The notes under the pieces were generated by a model. It was given only the letters and a program-made list of their open reading frames with translations, had not been told where the DNA came from and made no database searches. A DNA stretch of 64,000 bases, from NCBI GenBank assembly GCA_020524245.1, contig JAIVLN010000001.1, forward strand, positions 930,001 to 994,000. Reading direction: 5' to 3'. Below, in pieces: positions 41,013-55,948 of this stretch. Origin of the DNA: Rossellomorea aquimaris (GTDB lineage Bacteria; Bacillota; Bacilli; Bacillales; Fictibacillaceae). Made by a program: the position numbers and the translations under genes. The first letter of the stretch is position 1. Every line of letters begins with the position of its first letter.

Positions 41013-41639
41013 AGACGGTGGGACATGTTGTTCCATGCTTTCGTCATGGCACTGACTATATCTTGAACCTGTATGATCAGGTCCCCCGGCGTATTATACG
41101 AAATGTAATTTTTACTTGTTTTCAAGTAGAATTCCGTATCCTAGTACTACCCTTAAGGTAGCCTATGAGTCGATACACGGCTGTTGGATTGCTCCACATA
41201 CCGCTCGGCATTGCCCTATCGCTAATGCGACTTAGGTTTCACCGATTAAGCCGGGTTATCACTTTTGTGTTGCCACAAAAGGCGACTATTTACTAATCGA
41301 ACCCACGTCCAGAAATATCGGCACTTAAGCTTCTACGAGCGTAGTCAGTATATTAGCATTTCGCCAGCACTTCAGCCTACTGACAGGCGTCCGTGTGGCT
41401 AGCCTGGTTGTTCTCTTCCTTCATCCTCAGGCGGTGGAATCCGGCGTAGCCCACTGATAAGTGAGTCCCTTACCCTAGCACATGGGCGATGCAGGGAGGA
41501 ACCGCAAAGCTACTGTTACGCAGCTAGTGCGAAGTTGTTGTTTTCTTTGCCAGTTATAGGCGTTGGCGTTTTAACGAGGCCGACCCCCTCGGCTCGCAAC
41601 TTAAGCTCGACCTATCCCTGTCGAATCCGTAACGTCCCC
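41007..41639 (-). ncRNA. ssrA: tmRNA (ssrA), interrupted by a group I intron
   Basis: The 5' end reads GGGGACGTTACGGATTCGAC at 41639 and the 3' end CCCACCGTCTCCACCA at 41007. The resume segment GGCAAAGAAAACAACAACTT leads to the tag (A)GKENNNFALAA and stop TAA. The gene spans 633 bases, too long for a Bacillus tmRNA of about 360. Removal of 41024-41295 leaves 344 + 17 = 361 nt and restores the T-arm GTGGG-TTCGATT-CCCAC. It has its own promoter and a terminator overlapping the CCA end. smpB, encoding its partner, is directly upstream. Confidence 0.96.
41024..41295 (-). mobile_element. Group I intron (272 nt, no ORF) in the tmRNA T-loop
   Basis: The exon 1 end ...GGTTCGAT and exon 2 start TCCCACC join to a perfect T-arm. 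The intron begins TAGTAAATAGTCG and ends with G (AACATG). P1 can form CGAU with GUCG, giving the U-G wobble at the 5' splice site. P2 is a perfect hairpin CTTTTGTG-GCAA-CACAAAAG. The core has AAGATATAGTC (41054-41064), the usual 3' P7 strand, with a GACT partner upstream, and an ACCTG/CAGGT P8 hairpin. No endonuclease gene is inside. A T-loop group I intron is on record for Clostridium botulinum tmRNA. Confidence 0.9.
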
Positions 41640-41701
41640 ATATAAAAGGAGTGTTCGGTAGTTGCTTTTATATCTTACTATCCTAACTGGCGACAACATC
41701 T

Positions 41702-41730
41702 ATTATAGCATAATGGAGCTATTTTGTTAA
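41702..41730 (-). promoter_or_regulatory. Promoter of ssrA
   Basis: On the minus strand TTAACA-N17-TATAAT. Transcription should start near 41694, leaving a 5' leader of about 55 nt that RNase P would remove. Confidence 0.8.
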
Positions 41731-41745
41731 TGACCTTACAGATAC

Positions 41746-42213
41746 TTACATTTTTTGGCGTTCACGGAAGGCTTTTTCAATCTCACGTTTTGCCGTCTTA
41801 CGTTTCAGATCTTCACGTTTGTCGTATTTCTTCTTACCTCTTGCGACACCGATCAGAACTTTTGCGACTCCGTTTTTGATATACATTTTCAATGGGATAA
41901 TCGAATATCCAGGATCTTTAGAAGCACCAATCAATTTGTTAATTTCTTTCTTGTGTAACAGCAGTTTTCTAGTTCGGAGCGGATCATGGTTGTAACGGTT
42001 GCCTTGTTCATAATGGCTGATGTGCATGTTATGAAGGAAGACCTCACCGTTTTGTACACGGCAAAAGGAATCTTTCAATTGAACACGTCTTGCACGGATG
42101 GCTTTGATTTCAGTTCCTTGTAAAACCATTCCAGCTTCGAACGTTTCTTCAATTGCATAATCATGACGAGCTTTTTTATTTTGTGCGATTGCATTCCCTT
42201 CATTACGTGCCAT
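41746..42213 (-). CDS. smpB: SsrA-binding protein SmpB
   Basis: This 155-residue OB-fold protein shows [36 protein letters not shown] and the C-terminal basic tail [24 protein letters not shown], needed to enter the decoding centre. It brings alanyl-tmRNA to stalled ribosomes. ATG 42213 (AAAGGGG nine bases upstream) is chosen over 42264, as SmpB normally starts near MARNEGN. It lies between rnr and ssrA, the usual Bacillus order. Confidence 0.97.
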   Translation of the reverse strand: MARNEGNAIAQNKKARHDYAIEETFEAGMVLQGTEIKAIRARRVQLKDSFCRVQNGEVFLHNMHISHYEQGNRYNHDPLRTRKLLLHKKEINKLIGASKDPGYSIIPLKMYIKNGVAKVLIGVARGKKKYDKREDLKRKTAKREIEKAFRERQKM

Positions 42214-42334
42214 GGCTTCGTTTCCCCTTTCAACTGCATGATACATTTTATCAACAAAGGTCAAAAAAAGTCAAGAAATCTACGCTTAGATAGACAGAAG
42301 AGGATGCCCGAAGGGGCGCCCTCTCGACTGTTCA

Positions 42335-44644
42335 TTACCGCTTTTTCTTTTTACCTTTTTTCTTTTTCTGAACATCCTTGTAGAAAGGTTTGTTGCCTTT
42401 CTTCTTGCGGGATGATCCTTCTTTATCATTTCGTCGATCGTTTCGCTTCTTTTCCTTCGTCGGACTCTTGCCACCGCTATTGATGACACGTGCACTTTCT
42501 TTGCGTCGTTTCTGTGCTGGAGCTTTCATTCCGACGATTTCAAAATCAATTGCTCGTTCTTCTACATTGACATTGAGCACCCGGATTTGTATTTCGTCTC
42601 CGATTCGGAACACATTCCCGGTACGTTCTCCGATCATTGCATACTGCTGTTCGTTAAAGTGATAATAGTCATCCGTCAAGTAGCTGACGTGGACAAGTCC
42701 TTCGATCGTATTTGGCAGCTCGATGAACAATCCGAAGTTCGTGACGCCACTAATGACCCCTTCAAACTCTTCACCAATCTTGTCTTGCATGAATTCTGCT
42801 TTTTTCAGGTCATCCGTTTCACGTTCTGCATCAACTGCGCGTCGTTCACGCTCAGACGCATGTTGTGCAATTTCCGGAAGGCGTTCTCCCCAGTGGTTCT
42901 TCGTCTTTTCATCCACTTTTTTCTGAATGAGATAAGTTCGGATGAGACGGTGTACAATCAAGTCCGGGTAACGACGAATTGGTGATGTGAAGTGCGTATA
43001 GAATTCTGTCGACAAGCCATAGTGGCCATGATTCTCCGGCTCATAGCGAGCTTGTTTCATCGAACGGAGCATAACCTTACTGATAACCGCTTCCTCAGGC
43101 TCCCCTTGCACTTCCTCTAAAATCTGTTGAAGCGCACGAGGGTGGATCGAGTTCGCTGATCCACGTACGACGTAACCGAAGTTCGTAATGAACTCGAGGA
43201 AGTTCGTCAGCTTCTCTTCATCCGGGTCTTCGTGGATCCGGTACATGAACGGAACATTCATCCAGTGGAAGTGCTCTGCAACGGTTTCGTTGGCCGCAAG
43301 CATGAATTCTTCGATCAGCTTTTCAGCAACCGTACGGTCACGTAAAACGACATCTACCGGCTTCGATTCTTCGTCCACAAGCACACGAGCTTCACTGAAA
43401 TCGAAGTCGATTGCGCCACGCTCGAAACGTTTTTTCCGGAGAATCTCTGCTAGCTCACCCATCAAGTCAAAGAATGGAACGAGATCTTCGTAACGCTCAA
43501 GTACTTCATCGTCTTCACGTAGTAAAATTTTTCGAACATCGGTATAGGTCATTCGTTCATTTGTACGGATCACACTTTGGAAAATCTCGTGATTGACGAC
43601 ATCACCATTCGGATTGATTTCCATTTCACAAGAAAGCGTCAATCGGTCGACCTTCGGATTCAAACTACAGATTCCATTAGACAAGCGATGCGGAATCATT
43701 GGGATGACACGGTCAACTAAGTATACGGATGTACCGCGTTCAAGTGCTTCCACATCAATCGGAGAGCCTTCTGTCACATAATGGCTAACGTCCGCAATAT
43801 GGACTCCGAGCTTATAGTTGCCGTTATCAAGCTTCACGACGTTAACCGCATCATCTAGGTCTTTTGCGTCTGCACCGTCAATCGTGACGATTGTTTCATC
43901 GCGCAAATCTCTGCGGTCATGCAGATCATCTGGGTCAATTTCATCTGGTACTGAGTTTGCGTGTTCCATTGCATCTGCAGGAAAATCTCTCGGCAATCCA
44001 TGCTTATAGATGATGGACAGAATATCTACCCCTGGGTCGTTTTTGTGTCCGAGAATTTCAATGATTTCACCAGTTGCACTGGATCTTCCTTCTGGATATG
44101 CTGTAATTTTTACAAGGACCTTATGTCCATCCACCGCGTTGTTGGTGGCTTCCTTCGGAATGAAGATGTCGTTCGGAATCCGTTTATCATCCGCTTCAAC
44201 AAATCCGAAACTTTTACTATCGATAAAAGTTCCGACCACTTCTTTCACACCGCGCTCGACGATGCGGATAACCGTTCCTTCTGGCTTTTGGTCACCAGGT
44301 CGACTGGAGATTCGGACGAGCACCGTGTCTCCATTCATCGCGCCATTCAACTCAGATGGGGAAATGAAGACATCTTTCTCCCCTTTTTGTTCTGGGATGA
44401 GAAACGCAAATCCTTTCGCATGCCCCTGGAGTTTTCCTTTAATCAGGTTCATCCGCTCTGGGACACCATATCGGTTGCTACGCGTCCGGACGATGTCACC
44501 GTTCTCTTCCATTTCATTCAATGTAATGACTAGCGCCTTGAAGTCTTCCGCATCTTCTAACCCGAGCTCTTGCTCCAGTTCCTGTACGGTCAACGGTTTA
44601 TAGGCTTCTTCTCTCATAAATGCTAAAATTCTATCTTGATCCAT
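42335..44644 (-). CDS. rnr: Ribonuclease R
   Basis: This 769-residue 3'-5' exoribonuclease has an N-terminal winged helix ([28 protein letters not shown]), cold-shock domains, the RNB catalytic core with [16 protein letters not shown] (metal aspartates) and [25 protein letters not shown], an S1 domain ([20 protein letters not shown]) and a very basic tail ([22 protein letters not shown]). It degrades structured RNA and takes part with tmRNA-SmpB in removing non-stop mRNA. It lies upstream of smpB in the same direction. Confidence 0.97.
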   Translation of the reverse strand: MDQDRILAFMREEAYKPLTVQELEQELGLEDAEDFKALVITLNEMEENGDIVRTRSNRYGVPERMNLIKGKLQGHAKGFAFLIPEQKGEKDVFISPSELNGAMNGDTVLVRISSRPGDQKPEGTVIRIVERGVKEVVGTFIDSKSFGFVEADDKRIPNDIFIPKEATNNAVDGHKVLVKITAYPEGRSSATGEIIEILGHKNDPGVDILSIIYKHGLPRDFPADAMEHANSVPDEIDPDDLHDRRDLRDETIVTIDGADAKDLDDAVNVVKLDNGNYKLGVHIADVSHYVTEGSPIDVEALERGTSVYLVDRVIPMIPHRLSNGICSLNPKVDRLTLSCEMEINPNGDVVNHEIFQSVIRTNERMTYTDVRKILLREDDEVLERYEDLVPFFDLMGELAEILRKKRFERGAIDFDFSEARVLVDEESKPVDVVLRDRTVAEKLIEEFMLAANETVAEHFHWMNVPFMYRIHEDPDEEKLTNFLEFITNFGYVVRGSANSIHPRALQQILEEVQGEPEEAVISKVMLRSMKQARYEPENHGHYGLSTEFYTHFTSPIRRYPDLIVHRLIRTYLIQKKVDEKTKNHWGERLPEIAQHASERERRAVDAERETDDLKKAEFMQDKIGEEFEGVISGVTNFGLFIELPNTIEGLVHVSYLTDDYYHFNEQQYAMIGERTGNVFRIGDEIQIRVLNVNVEERAIDFEIVGMKAPAQKRRKESARVINSGGKSPTKEKKRNDRRNDKEGSSRKKKGNKPFYKDVQKKKKGKKKKR

Positions 44645-44694
44645 GGTTCAATCCCTCCTTCAATGTTGTCTGTATCTAAAAAATTAAAATTATT

Positions 44695-44835
44695 GTTCAA
44701 AAATTTAACGAATCAGAAACGAGAAGTTCAAGGCACGAAGGTTTTGAGGACCGGAGCGTATAGTTTTAATACGTGAGGACCGGTAAAACCGAGTAACGCA
44801 GAAATTCGATGTTTATCATTTGGTGAATTTTTGAA
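44695..44835. repeat. GAGGACCGG hairpin element, copy A
   Basis: The core is GGTTTT-GAGGACCGG-AGCGTATAGTTTTAATACG-T-GAGGACCGG-TAAAACC: two direct GAGGACCGG boxes inside a hairpin with stems GGTTTT/AAAACC and CGTAT/ATACG. Outer AT-rich arms TTCAAAAATT and AATTTTTGAA frame it. It lies between the esterase and rnr genes. Copy B is at 49853-49974. Confidence 0.88.
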
Positions 44836-44839
44836 CTAC

Positions 44840-45586
44840 CTATTTGGACCAGTCTAGGGAGTTGAGGAACTCCAAAACATCCTCGTGCAACTGTTCTTTT
44901 TCCTTATCGAGTGTAATGACATGGCCGGATTCTTCGTACCATTTCAAATCCTTTTGATCGGATTCGATAGAGTCATGAATGATATTTGCACTGTCTGTAT
45001 TAATCATTTTGTCGTGTCTTGCTTGTACCACAAATGTTGGTGTGTAAATCATATCAATGTTAGAGCGTACATCGGCGATGAGCTCTTGGAGCGCCTTCAA
45101 TGTTTTCATCGGCGTCTTTTTGAACTCTTCCATTTCTTCTTCAATCTGCTCATCCGATTTACCCTCGTAGTTCTTGTATTCCCGAGCGTACTCGAGCACC
45201 CCTTCGTACATGACCTCTTCGCTTTTAATATACATAGGCGCGCACATCGGTACGATCCCTTTGACAGGTTCCGTGTACCCAAGCTTGAGGGAGAATACGC
45301 CCCCCAGTGATAGGCCAGCGACCGCAATCTCTTCATAGCCTTTGTCTTTCAGCTCATTATATGCGTTCATAACGTCCTTCCACCAGTCGTCTGGACCGGT
45401 ATGGACGAGTTCCTCAGGCGGTACGCCATGTCCTTTATAATGTGGTGCCAGGCAAGAGTACCCTTCTTTTTGTAAATATCTGCCGAGCATGCGAACATCG
45501 GCTGAATTTCCTGTGAACCCATGCAATAGAAGGACTGCCCGGTCCCCTCCCTCGAAGAAAAATGGCTTTGGTGTGACAATTTTCAT
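44840..45586 (-). CDS. est: Carboxylesterase (Est/YvaK-type)
   Basis: This 248-residue alpha/beta hydrolase opens [21 protein letters not shown] and has the nucleophile elbow [22 protein letters not shown] (Asp) and [12 protein letters not shown] (His): the complete triad of the Geobacillus Est30/YvaK carboxylesterase family. It sits in the secG-est-rnr-smpB order seen in B. subtilis. Its start overlaps the stop of the second hydrolase gene by 4 bases. Confidence 0.93.
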   Translation of the reverse strand: MKIVTPKPFFFEGGDRAVLLLHGFTGNSADVRMLGRYLQKEGYSCLAPHYKGHGVPPEELVHTGPDDWWKDVMNAYNELKDKGYEEIAVAGLSLGGVFSLKLGYTEPVKGIVPMCAPMYIKSEEVMYEGVLEYAREYKNYEGKSDEQIEEEMEEFKKTPMKTLKALQELIADVRSNIDMIYTPTFVVQARHDKMINTDSANIIHDSIESDQKDLKWYEESGHVITLDKEKEQLHEDVLEFLNSLDWSK

Positions 45587-46305
45587 GATGTTTCCTCTCC
45601 TTTTAAATCTACTGCTTCTTTATCTGTTAAAAAGTGAAAGACGTGTTGAATGACGTCTTCTTGCTCCATTCCATGGCAAATGATGTGTTTGGATTGTGGT
45701 AAAAACACCAGCTGTTTTTGATTGCTTTGAATCGTATCATAAATGTATTGCGCGCTTTTCTTCGGAACGACCCCATCACATTCTCCTTGCAGGATGAGGG
45801 TAGGCGTCTCGATTTTGTCAATATACGGGCGCAAATTGTAAATGAGCTTTTTGAATTGATAAGTCATCGACATCGGGGTTGTTCTAAACTTACGGAGATA
45901 CCGCTGGAACAGTTCGTTCTCTTTGATCTTACCTTTGAATAAATCGAGGATCATTGTTTTGATATCCTCGAAAAGCTGACGAGGACTCACATAATATGCA
46001 GCAGCACTCATAAGAACGAGTTTATCGATTTTGTGGGAAGCGGCCAGATAACCCGCGATCATCCCACCCATAGAAAATCCGACGAGATAAATCGTATCGC
46101 ATTTCTTTTCAAGGGCTCTTAGCTCCATTTCAGCGGTCCTGATCCATTCCTCGAACGGGACATGCTCCATACGGCCACCTGTGTCGTGTCCCGGAAAAGT
46201 TGGCGACTCGACGAGCCAATCTGTGTTCTCTTTTAAATATCGGACAAGCGGCTCCACCTCATAAGGGCTTCCGGTAAATCCGTGGAGACATAAACAACCG
46301 ATCAT
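45583..46305 (-). CDS. Second Est/YvaK-like alpha/beta hydrolase
   Basis: This 240-residue hydrolase begins [20 protein letters not shown], with the elbow [13 protein letters not shown], acid in [12 protein letters not shown] and histidine in [17 protein letters not shown] 46305 follows AAGGAG at eight bases; an open frame further upstream is repeat DNA and not coding. It is a paralogue of the following esterase, overlapping it by 4 bases, an additional member compared with the single yvaK in B. subtilis. Confidence 0.9.
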   Translation of the reverse strand: MIGCLCLHGFTGSPYEVEPLVRYLKENTDWLVESPTFPGHDTGGRMEHVPFEEWIRTAEMELRALEKKCDTIYLVGFSMGGMIAGYLAASHKIDKLVLMSAAAYYVSPRQLFEDIKTMILDLFKGKIKENELFQRYLRKFRTTPMSMTYQFKKLIYNLRPYIDKIETPTLILQGECDGVVPKKSAQYIYDTIQSNQKQLVFLPQSKHIICHGMEQEDVIQHVFHFLTDKEAVDLKGEETS

Positions 46306-46372
46306 CGCTCGGACTCCTTCATTCTTTCTTATAGTTTGCCCCTTGTCGGAATCGTTAAAACGTATGTACATA

Positions 46373-46551
46373 AGAAAAGCAGAAGCGCCATGACTTGCAC
46401 ATGGATGTGCTGACTTCGACGTTATCACAGGACGTGATGTTTTTAGTCGAAGGGCCTTACTAGACGAAGGGAACTGGAAGACCGACGAGGAGGCTGTCGC
46501 CGCCACAGGAGGTCTGAAGTGATCCGAGTGACTTGGCGCTGAGCTAGACAT
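46373..46551. repeat. MITE-like structured repeat, 179 bp
   Basis: Imperfect terminal inverted repeats are formed by AGCAGAAGCGCC at one end and GGCGCTGAGCT at the other, ending TAGACAT. The interior holds CGACGAGGAGGCTGTCGCCG. It carries no gene, though it leaves a long open frame upstream of the hydrolase. Elements of this look are dispersed in Bacillaceae genomes. Confidence 0.75.
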
Positions 46552-46569
46552 CACATCTATGTAACCTGA

Positions 46570-46606
46570 AAAATAAAGAAAACAGCAAGCGTGGAAACTT
46601 GCTGTT
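46570..46606 (-). terminator. Terminator of secG
   Basis: The stem AACAGCAAG/CTTGCTGTT is followed by TTCTTTATTTTT on the minus strand. It suggests that secG is not strictly co-transcribed with the hydrolases. Confidence 0.75.
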
Positions 46607-46619
46607 CTTTCGTCGTTTA

Positions 46620-46850
46620 TTAATATACGTAACCTAAAAGAATCGTAAGAATGAAAAATAGTACAGCTAGAATGATCGTTGCCTTTTGGAAGACAGCGTC
46701 GATTCCGCGCGCTTTCTGCTTCCCAAACAATTGCTCCGCTCCACCTGTAATCGCACCGGAAAGTCCAGCACTCTTACCAGATTGAAGTACCACAATCGTA
46801 ATTAAGCCAATCGCATTAATAATCAATAAGACCATCAAGAATGTTTCCAC
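46620..46850 (-). CDS. secG: Preprotein translocase subunit SecG
   Basis: This 76-residue, two-helix protein has [20 protein letters not shown], the conserved loop [28 protein letters not shown] and a second helix [16 protein letters not shown]. It is the auxiliary SecYEG subunit in the membrane. GTG 46850 is chosen because GGAGGTGG lies eight bases upstream; an ATG at 46874 has no such support and would add unrelated residues. Confidence 0.95.
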   Translation of the reverse strand: METFLMVLLIINAIGLITIVVLQSGKSAGLSGAITGGAEQLFGKQKARGIDAVFQKATIILAVLFFILTILLGYVY

Positions 46851-46931
46851 GTTAATCCACCTCCAGCGACACAAATCCAGTACTCTAAATGTACCACACC
46901 AATGACGAAACTTTCAACATAATTCGAGTTC

Positions 46932-47040
46932 GTGCCAGGTACCATTTTCGATCTCAAGCGTAGCAACGGTTCCTGGTCAGTGCCAGGCACTTTTCGGGAA
47001 GCTTACAGTACCAGTATTTCATGAAGAGTGCCTGGCACTG
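46932..47040. repeat. GTGCCAGGTACC repeat, copy 4
   Basis: CGTGCCAGGTACC at 46931, CAGTGCCAGGCAC at 46978 and AGTGCCTGGCACTG at 47027 form nested palindromes between secG and uvsE. Confidence 0.8.
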
Positions 47041-47050
47041 TAGGTCTTTT

Positions 47051-48016
47051 TTACTTCACATAGAAGCTCGCTCCGTCTACGATTTCAATGTTGGGGTGAT
47101 CTTTCAGATCTCGCATGAGTTTGAAGAGGGCTTCGTCCTTTTTCTTCGCTTCAATCATGCAGTCGATCTGGTCGACACTGCCTTTGATTTGGTTGAGGAA
47201 GTCCATGAACATCCCCGGATCTACATAATCTGCATGCGCTCGGAATTGCTTTTCACTTTTCGGACTGGAGATATGCATTTTAATTGGTAATGGTGAATTC
47301 GACCATGACTTTACGACCCGCTCCCATTCTTCTTTCCAATGTTCGTTCTCATGGTGTGCGAGGTGATGGTGATAGTCGAAAACAAGTGGAACACCGAGTT
47401 TTTCACATAAATACAGCGTGTCTTCCAGATGAAAAGACTTGTCGTCGTTTTCCAAAATAATCATTTCTTGAACACCAGTCGGGATGAGCATCCAGTTTTC
47501 AACGAACCGTTCGAGTGCAATCTGCCTGTCCCCGTACATACCTCCAACATGTAGCACGCATCGATGCGTCGGGTCTACGGACATGCCTTCCAATAGCCTC
47601 TTGTGCAGCATGAGCGTTTTCACTGTCATCTTCAACACATCTTTTTTCGGCGTATTCACCAACACGAAATGATCCGGATGGAAATCGACCCGCATGTCCT
47701 TTTCTTTTACAAACTCACCGATTTCATGAAGCTCTTCCGTAATGGCGTCCATATAGTTCCAGTCCGGCAATTCCTCATAAGTTGCCAATGGAACGAGTCT
47801 TGAGGTCATTCGGTAAAACTGGATGTCATGCGCTGCATTATGACGCAGGATTCTCAATGTGTTGTGAAGGTTGGATCTTGTAATCCGCTCAAGCTTTAAC
47901 ATCGCGGCGTCCCTGTTCTGAAGGCTGTTGAAGTTTTTGATGGTCATCGTTTGGGATGGAGATGCATTTTGAAGGCTCAACGCCATTGCGACATATCCGA
48001 GACGAACAAGTGTCAT
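47051..48016 (-). CDS. uvsE: UV damage endonuclease
   Basis: This 321-residue TIM-barrel UVDE enzyme has MTLVRLGYVAMAL at the N-terminus, the NLHNTLRILRHNAAHDIQFYRMTS helix, HPDHFVLVNTP, VLHVGGMYGDR, ILENDDKSF, VFDYHHHLAHH and PIKMHISSPKS, which supply the metal-binding His, Glu and Asp residues. It nicks DNA next to UV photoproducts independently of UvrABC and is found in spore formers. Confidence 0.95.
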   Translation of the reverse strand: MTLVRLGYVAMALSLQNASPSQTMTIKNFNSLQNRDAAMLKLERITRSNLHNTLRILRHNAAHDIQFYRMTSRLVPLATYEELPDWNYMDAITEELHEIGEFVKEKDMRVDFHPDHFVLVNTPKKDVLKMTVKTLMLHKRLLEGMSVDPTHRCVLHVGGMYGDRQIALERFVENWMLIPTGVQEMIILENDDKSFHLEDTLYLCEKLGVPLVFDYHHHLAHHENEHWKEEWERVVKSWSNSPLPIKMHISSPKSEKQFRAHADYVDPGMFMDFLNQIKGSVDQIDCMIEAKKKDEALFKLMRDLKDHPNIEIVDGASFYVK

Positions 48017-48131
48017 ATCTAAACTCCTCCGATTTCCTGGTACGGTTAGTATTGCCTAAATGTCATGGTAAATGATGATGAACATAATTTTTTCAACGGA
48101 AACCATATTAGAAATATGGAGGTGTTTTGCA

Positions 48132-48311
48132 ATGACAAAGATAGATCCGAATATCGAAAAAAATAAAGAGTTGCAAACGGCGACGAATCTGAACCCGGGA
48201 TTCACCGTCCAAAGTGATGCCTTCCAACCGCTCGATATACTCATTGAACAAGCAGACAGTGGAATCGAGCCCCAACGAAGCGACGTACATGCCGACAACG
48301 AAGACATGTAA
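48132..48311 (+). CDS. Small acidic protein of unknown function
   Basis: This 59-residue protein (MTKIDPNIEKNKELQTATNL, PLDILIEQADSGIEPQRSDV) has a strong ribosome binding site (GGAGGTGTTTTGCA). It is hydrophilic and unstructured-looking, and divergent from uvsE. It is the kind of short protein often seen in spore formers, but I do not recognise it. An upstream in-frame ATG at 48072 lacks a site. Confidence 0.6.
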   Translation: MTKIDPNIEKNKELQTATNLNPGFTVQSDAFQPLDILIEQADSGIEPQRSDVHADNEDM

Positions 48312-48328
48312 CGAGTCTTTCGACCTAT

Positions 48329-48389
48329 AGTGCCAGGTACCGTTTCAGAACCGTTGCGCCGCAACGGATTCTAAATGGTACCTGGCACT
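48329..48389. repeat. GTGCCAGGTACC repeat, copy 5 (full hairpin)
   Basis: A near-perfect 61-base hairpin: AGTGCCAGGTACC, AGAACCGTTGCG, then CGCAACGGATTCT, GGTACCTGGCACT. It is the clearest form of the family. Confidence 0.9.
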
Positions 48390-48394
48390 CCCAT

Positions 48395-48436
48395 AAAAAA
48401 GAAAACCCCGATTGGCGGCCGTCCAATCGGGGTTCT
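48395..48436 (-). terminator. Terminator of the glycolytic operon (after eno)
   Basis: A perfect 12-bp stem AACCCCGATTGG/CCAATCGGGGTT is followed by TTCTTTTTT on the minus strand. Confidence 0.9.
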
Positions 48437-48505
48437 GCCTTGTATGATTCAGATCAGTAGTTGTGCTTCCACTTTCCTGAATGTGTTTGGCTATCGTAAC
48501 TTAAC

Positions 48506-49843
<1,338 letters not shown>

Positions 49844-49852
49844 TTATAAATC

Positions 49853-49974
49853 GACGAATTAGAAACAAGAAGTTCAAGGCACGTAGGTTTTGAGGACCGG
49901 AACGTATAAGATTAATACGTGAGGACCGGTAAAACCAAGTAACATAGAAATTCGCCGTTTATCATTTGGTGATT
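49853..49974. repeat. GAGGACCGG hairpin element, copy B
   Basis: It has the same architecture and core as 44695-44835, with compensating changes in the loop (AACGTATAAGATTAATACG). It lies in the gpmI-eno gap of the operon, so it is transcribed. Confidence 0.88.
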
Positions 49975-49975
49975 T

Positions 49976-52271
<2,296 letters not shown>

Positions 52272-52310
52272 TTAAGGACCACCTTTCTACATCTAAAAAT
52301 TATTCTTTAA

Positions 52311-52337
52311 AGACAAATTAGAAATCCGCCGATTTTA
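52311..52337. repeat. Possible deletion scar of the GAGGACCGG element
   Basis: GACAAATTAGAAATCCGCCG matches the two outer ends of copy B joined at a TAGAAA direct repeat that is present on both sides of the core. It lies in the pgk-tpiA gap. Confidence 0.45.
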
Positions 52338-53519
52338 TTTGTCTTGCAGTGCTGCTACGCCTGGAAGAACCTTACCTTCCATAAACTCAAGGGATGCTCC
52401 TCCACCAGTTGAGATGTGGCTCATTTGGTCGGCATAGCCGAATTTCTCGACTGCTGCTGCAGAATCTCCACCACCGATGACACTGTACGTGTCCTTCGCA
52501 TCAGCGAGAGCTTTTGCCACACCTTTTGTACCATTTGCGAATGTATCAATTTCGAATACACCCATCGGTCCGTTCCAGATGACAAGCTTCGAGCTTTCAA
52601 TCACGGATTGGTACTCTTCACAAGTAGCTGGTCCGATATCAAGCGCTTCCCAGTCAGATGGAATTTCGTCGATTGAGACGACTTTCGTGTTTGCATCTCC
52701 AGAGAAATCATCCGCAACAATAACGTCTTTCGGCATGTAAAGCTTCACGCCTTTTTGCTCCGCTTTTTCCATGAATGATTTCGCAAGGTCAATCTTATCT
52801 TCTTCTAATAATGACTTTCCGATGTCATAGCCTAACGCTTTTACAAACGTGTAAGCAAGACCGCCACCGATGATCAAGTTATCAACCTTATCTAAAAGAT
52901 TGTCGATGACACCGATCTTGTCCTTCACTTTCGCTCCGCCAATGATCGCTGTGAATGGTCGTTCTGGTTCAGCCAATGCTTTACCGAGAACCTCGAGCTC
53001 TTTCTCCATTAAAAGTCCAGCCACACCGGGCAGGTGATGAGCAACGCCTTCAGTAGAAGCATGGGCACGGTGCGCTGCGCCAAACGCGTCATTGACGTAA
53101 ACATCTGCCATGTCAGCAAATGCTTTTGCAAGATCTGCGTCGTTCTTTTCTTCACCAGCTTCGAATCGTACGTTTTCAATCAACAAGACGTCTCCGTTGC
53201 TTAAGCCGGAAATAGCTTTGTTGACCTCTTCGCCATACACTTCGTCTGTTTTCGTGACTGTCTGGTTGAGTAGATCGCTTAGACGCTTTGCCACAGGATC
53301 AAGACGTAGTTCATCTACCACTTGTCCTTTTGGACGTCCTAAGTGACTTGCGAGAATGACTTTTGCTCCTTTTTCAACGAGAAGTTGAATCGTCGGAAGT
53401 GCTGCACGGATACGGGTGTCGTCCGTTACTTCTCCATCCTTCATTGGCACGTTGAAGTCGACACGGCAGAACACTGTTTTCCCGTTCACATCGACATCGC
53501 GAATAGATTGTTTTTGCAT
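52335..53519 (-). CDS. pgk: Phosphoglycerate kinase
   Basis: This 394-residue two-domain kinase has the N-terminal substrate site [21 protein letters not shown] and HLGRPKG, and the C-terminal nucleotide part [27 protein letters not shown] and [15 protein letters not shown]. It makes ATP from 1,3-bisphosphoglycerate. It is preceded by a 317-base gap after gapA that holds a partial terminator and a 21-bp tandem repeat. Confidence 0.98.
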   Translation of the reverse strand: MQKQSIRDVDVNGKTVFCRVDFNVPMKDGEVTDDTRIRAALPTIQLLVEKGAKVILASHLGRPKGQVVDELRLDPVAKRLSDLLNQTVTKTDEVYGEEVNKAISGLSNGDVLLIENVRFEAGEEKNDADLAKAFADMADVYVNDAFGAAHRAHASTEGVAHHLPGVAGLLMEKELEVLGKALAEPERPFTAIIGGAKVKDKIGVIDNLLDKVDNLIIGGGLAYTFVKALGYDIGKSLLEEDKIDLAKSFMEKAEQKGVKLYMPKDVIVADDFSGDANTKVVSIDEIPSDWEALDIGPATCEEYQSVIESSKLVIWNGPMGVFEIDTFANGTKGVAKALADAKDTYSVIGGGDSAAAVEKFGYADQMSHISTGGGASLEFMEGKVLPGVAALQDK

Positions 53520-53555
53520 TCGGAAAGCCTCCTTAAGTACATGAATTCATTTAAA

Positions 53556-53686
53556 TGTCCGATAAAAATTCAAATTGGTCAGATAAAAAGCGATTTTGGT
53601 CAGATATATTTCAACTTTAGGCAGAAAAAAATCAAAACATGTCAGAATTCTACACAAACTTGTCCGATAAACATATCAGAATCGCT
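53556..53686. repeat. Degenerate 21-bp tandem repeat in the gapA-pgk gap
   Basis: TC or GC cores recur with their C at 53559, 53580, 53601, 53622, 53643 and 53664, an exact 21-bp phase over six units of consensus GGTCAGATAAAAATCAAATTT. Confidence 0.75.
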
Positions 53687-53715
53687 TTCAATCAGAACTT
53701 TCATATATGGACATG

Positions 53716-53743
53716 TGAAAAGAGGAGTAAAAACTACCCCTCT
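53716..53743 (-). terminator. Partial terminator between gapA and pgk
   Basis: The 9-bp stem AGAGGAGTA/TACCCCTCT is followed on the minus strand by only TTTTC. It could lower expression of pgk and later genes relative to gapA. Confidence 0.6.
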
Positions 53744-53836
53744 TCCCCTACAATCTATATTCTATAGAAACTTGCGATTCAGGTACAGTTTTTCACTATG
53801 AAAAACTGCTCTGACCAAGTTTCATTTACAGTTGTC

Positions 53837-55920
<2,084 letters not shown>

Positions 55921-55948
55921 CGCAACTCCCCTTTGTGAGAGTAAGCAG

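Noticed and set aside
46306-46554. N-terminal extension of the second hydrolase (MMSSSAPSHSDHF...)
   Set aside because: It is the translation of the 179-bp repeat; the family N-terminus and a good ribosome binding site are at 46305.
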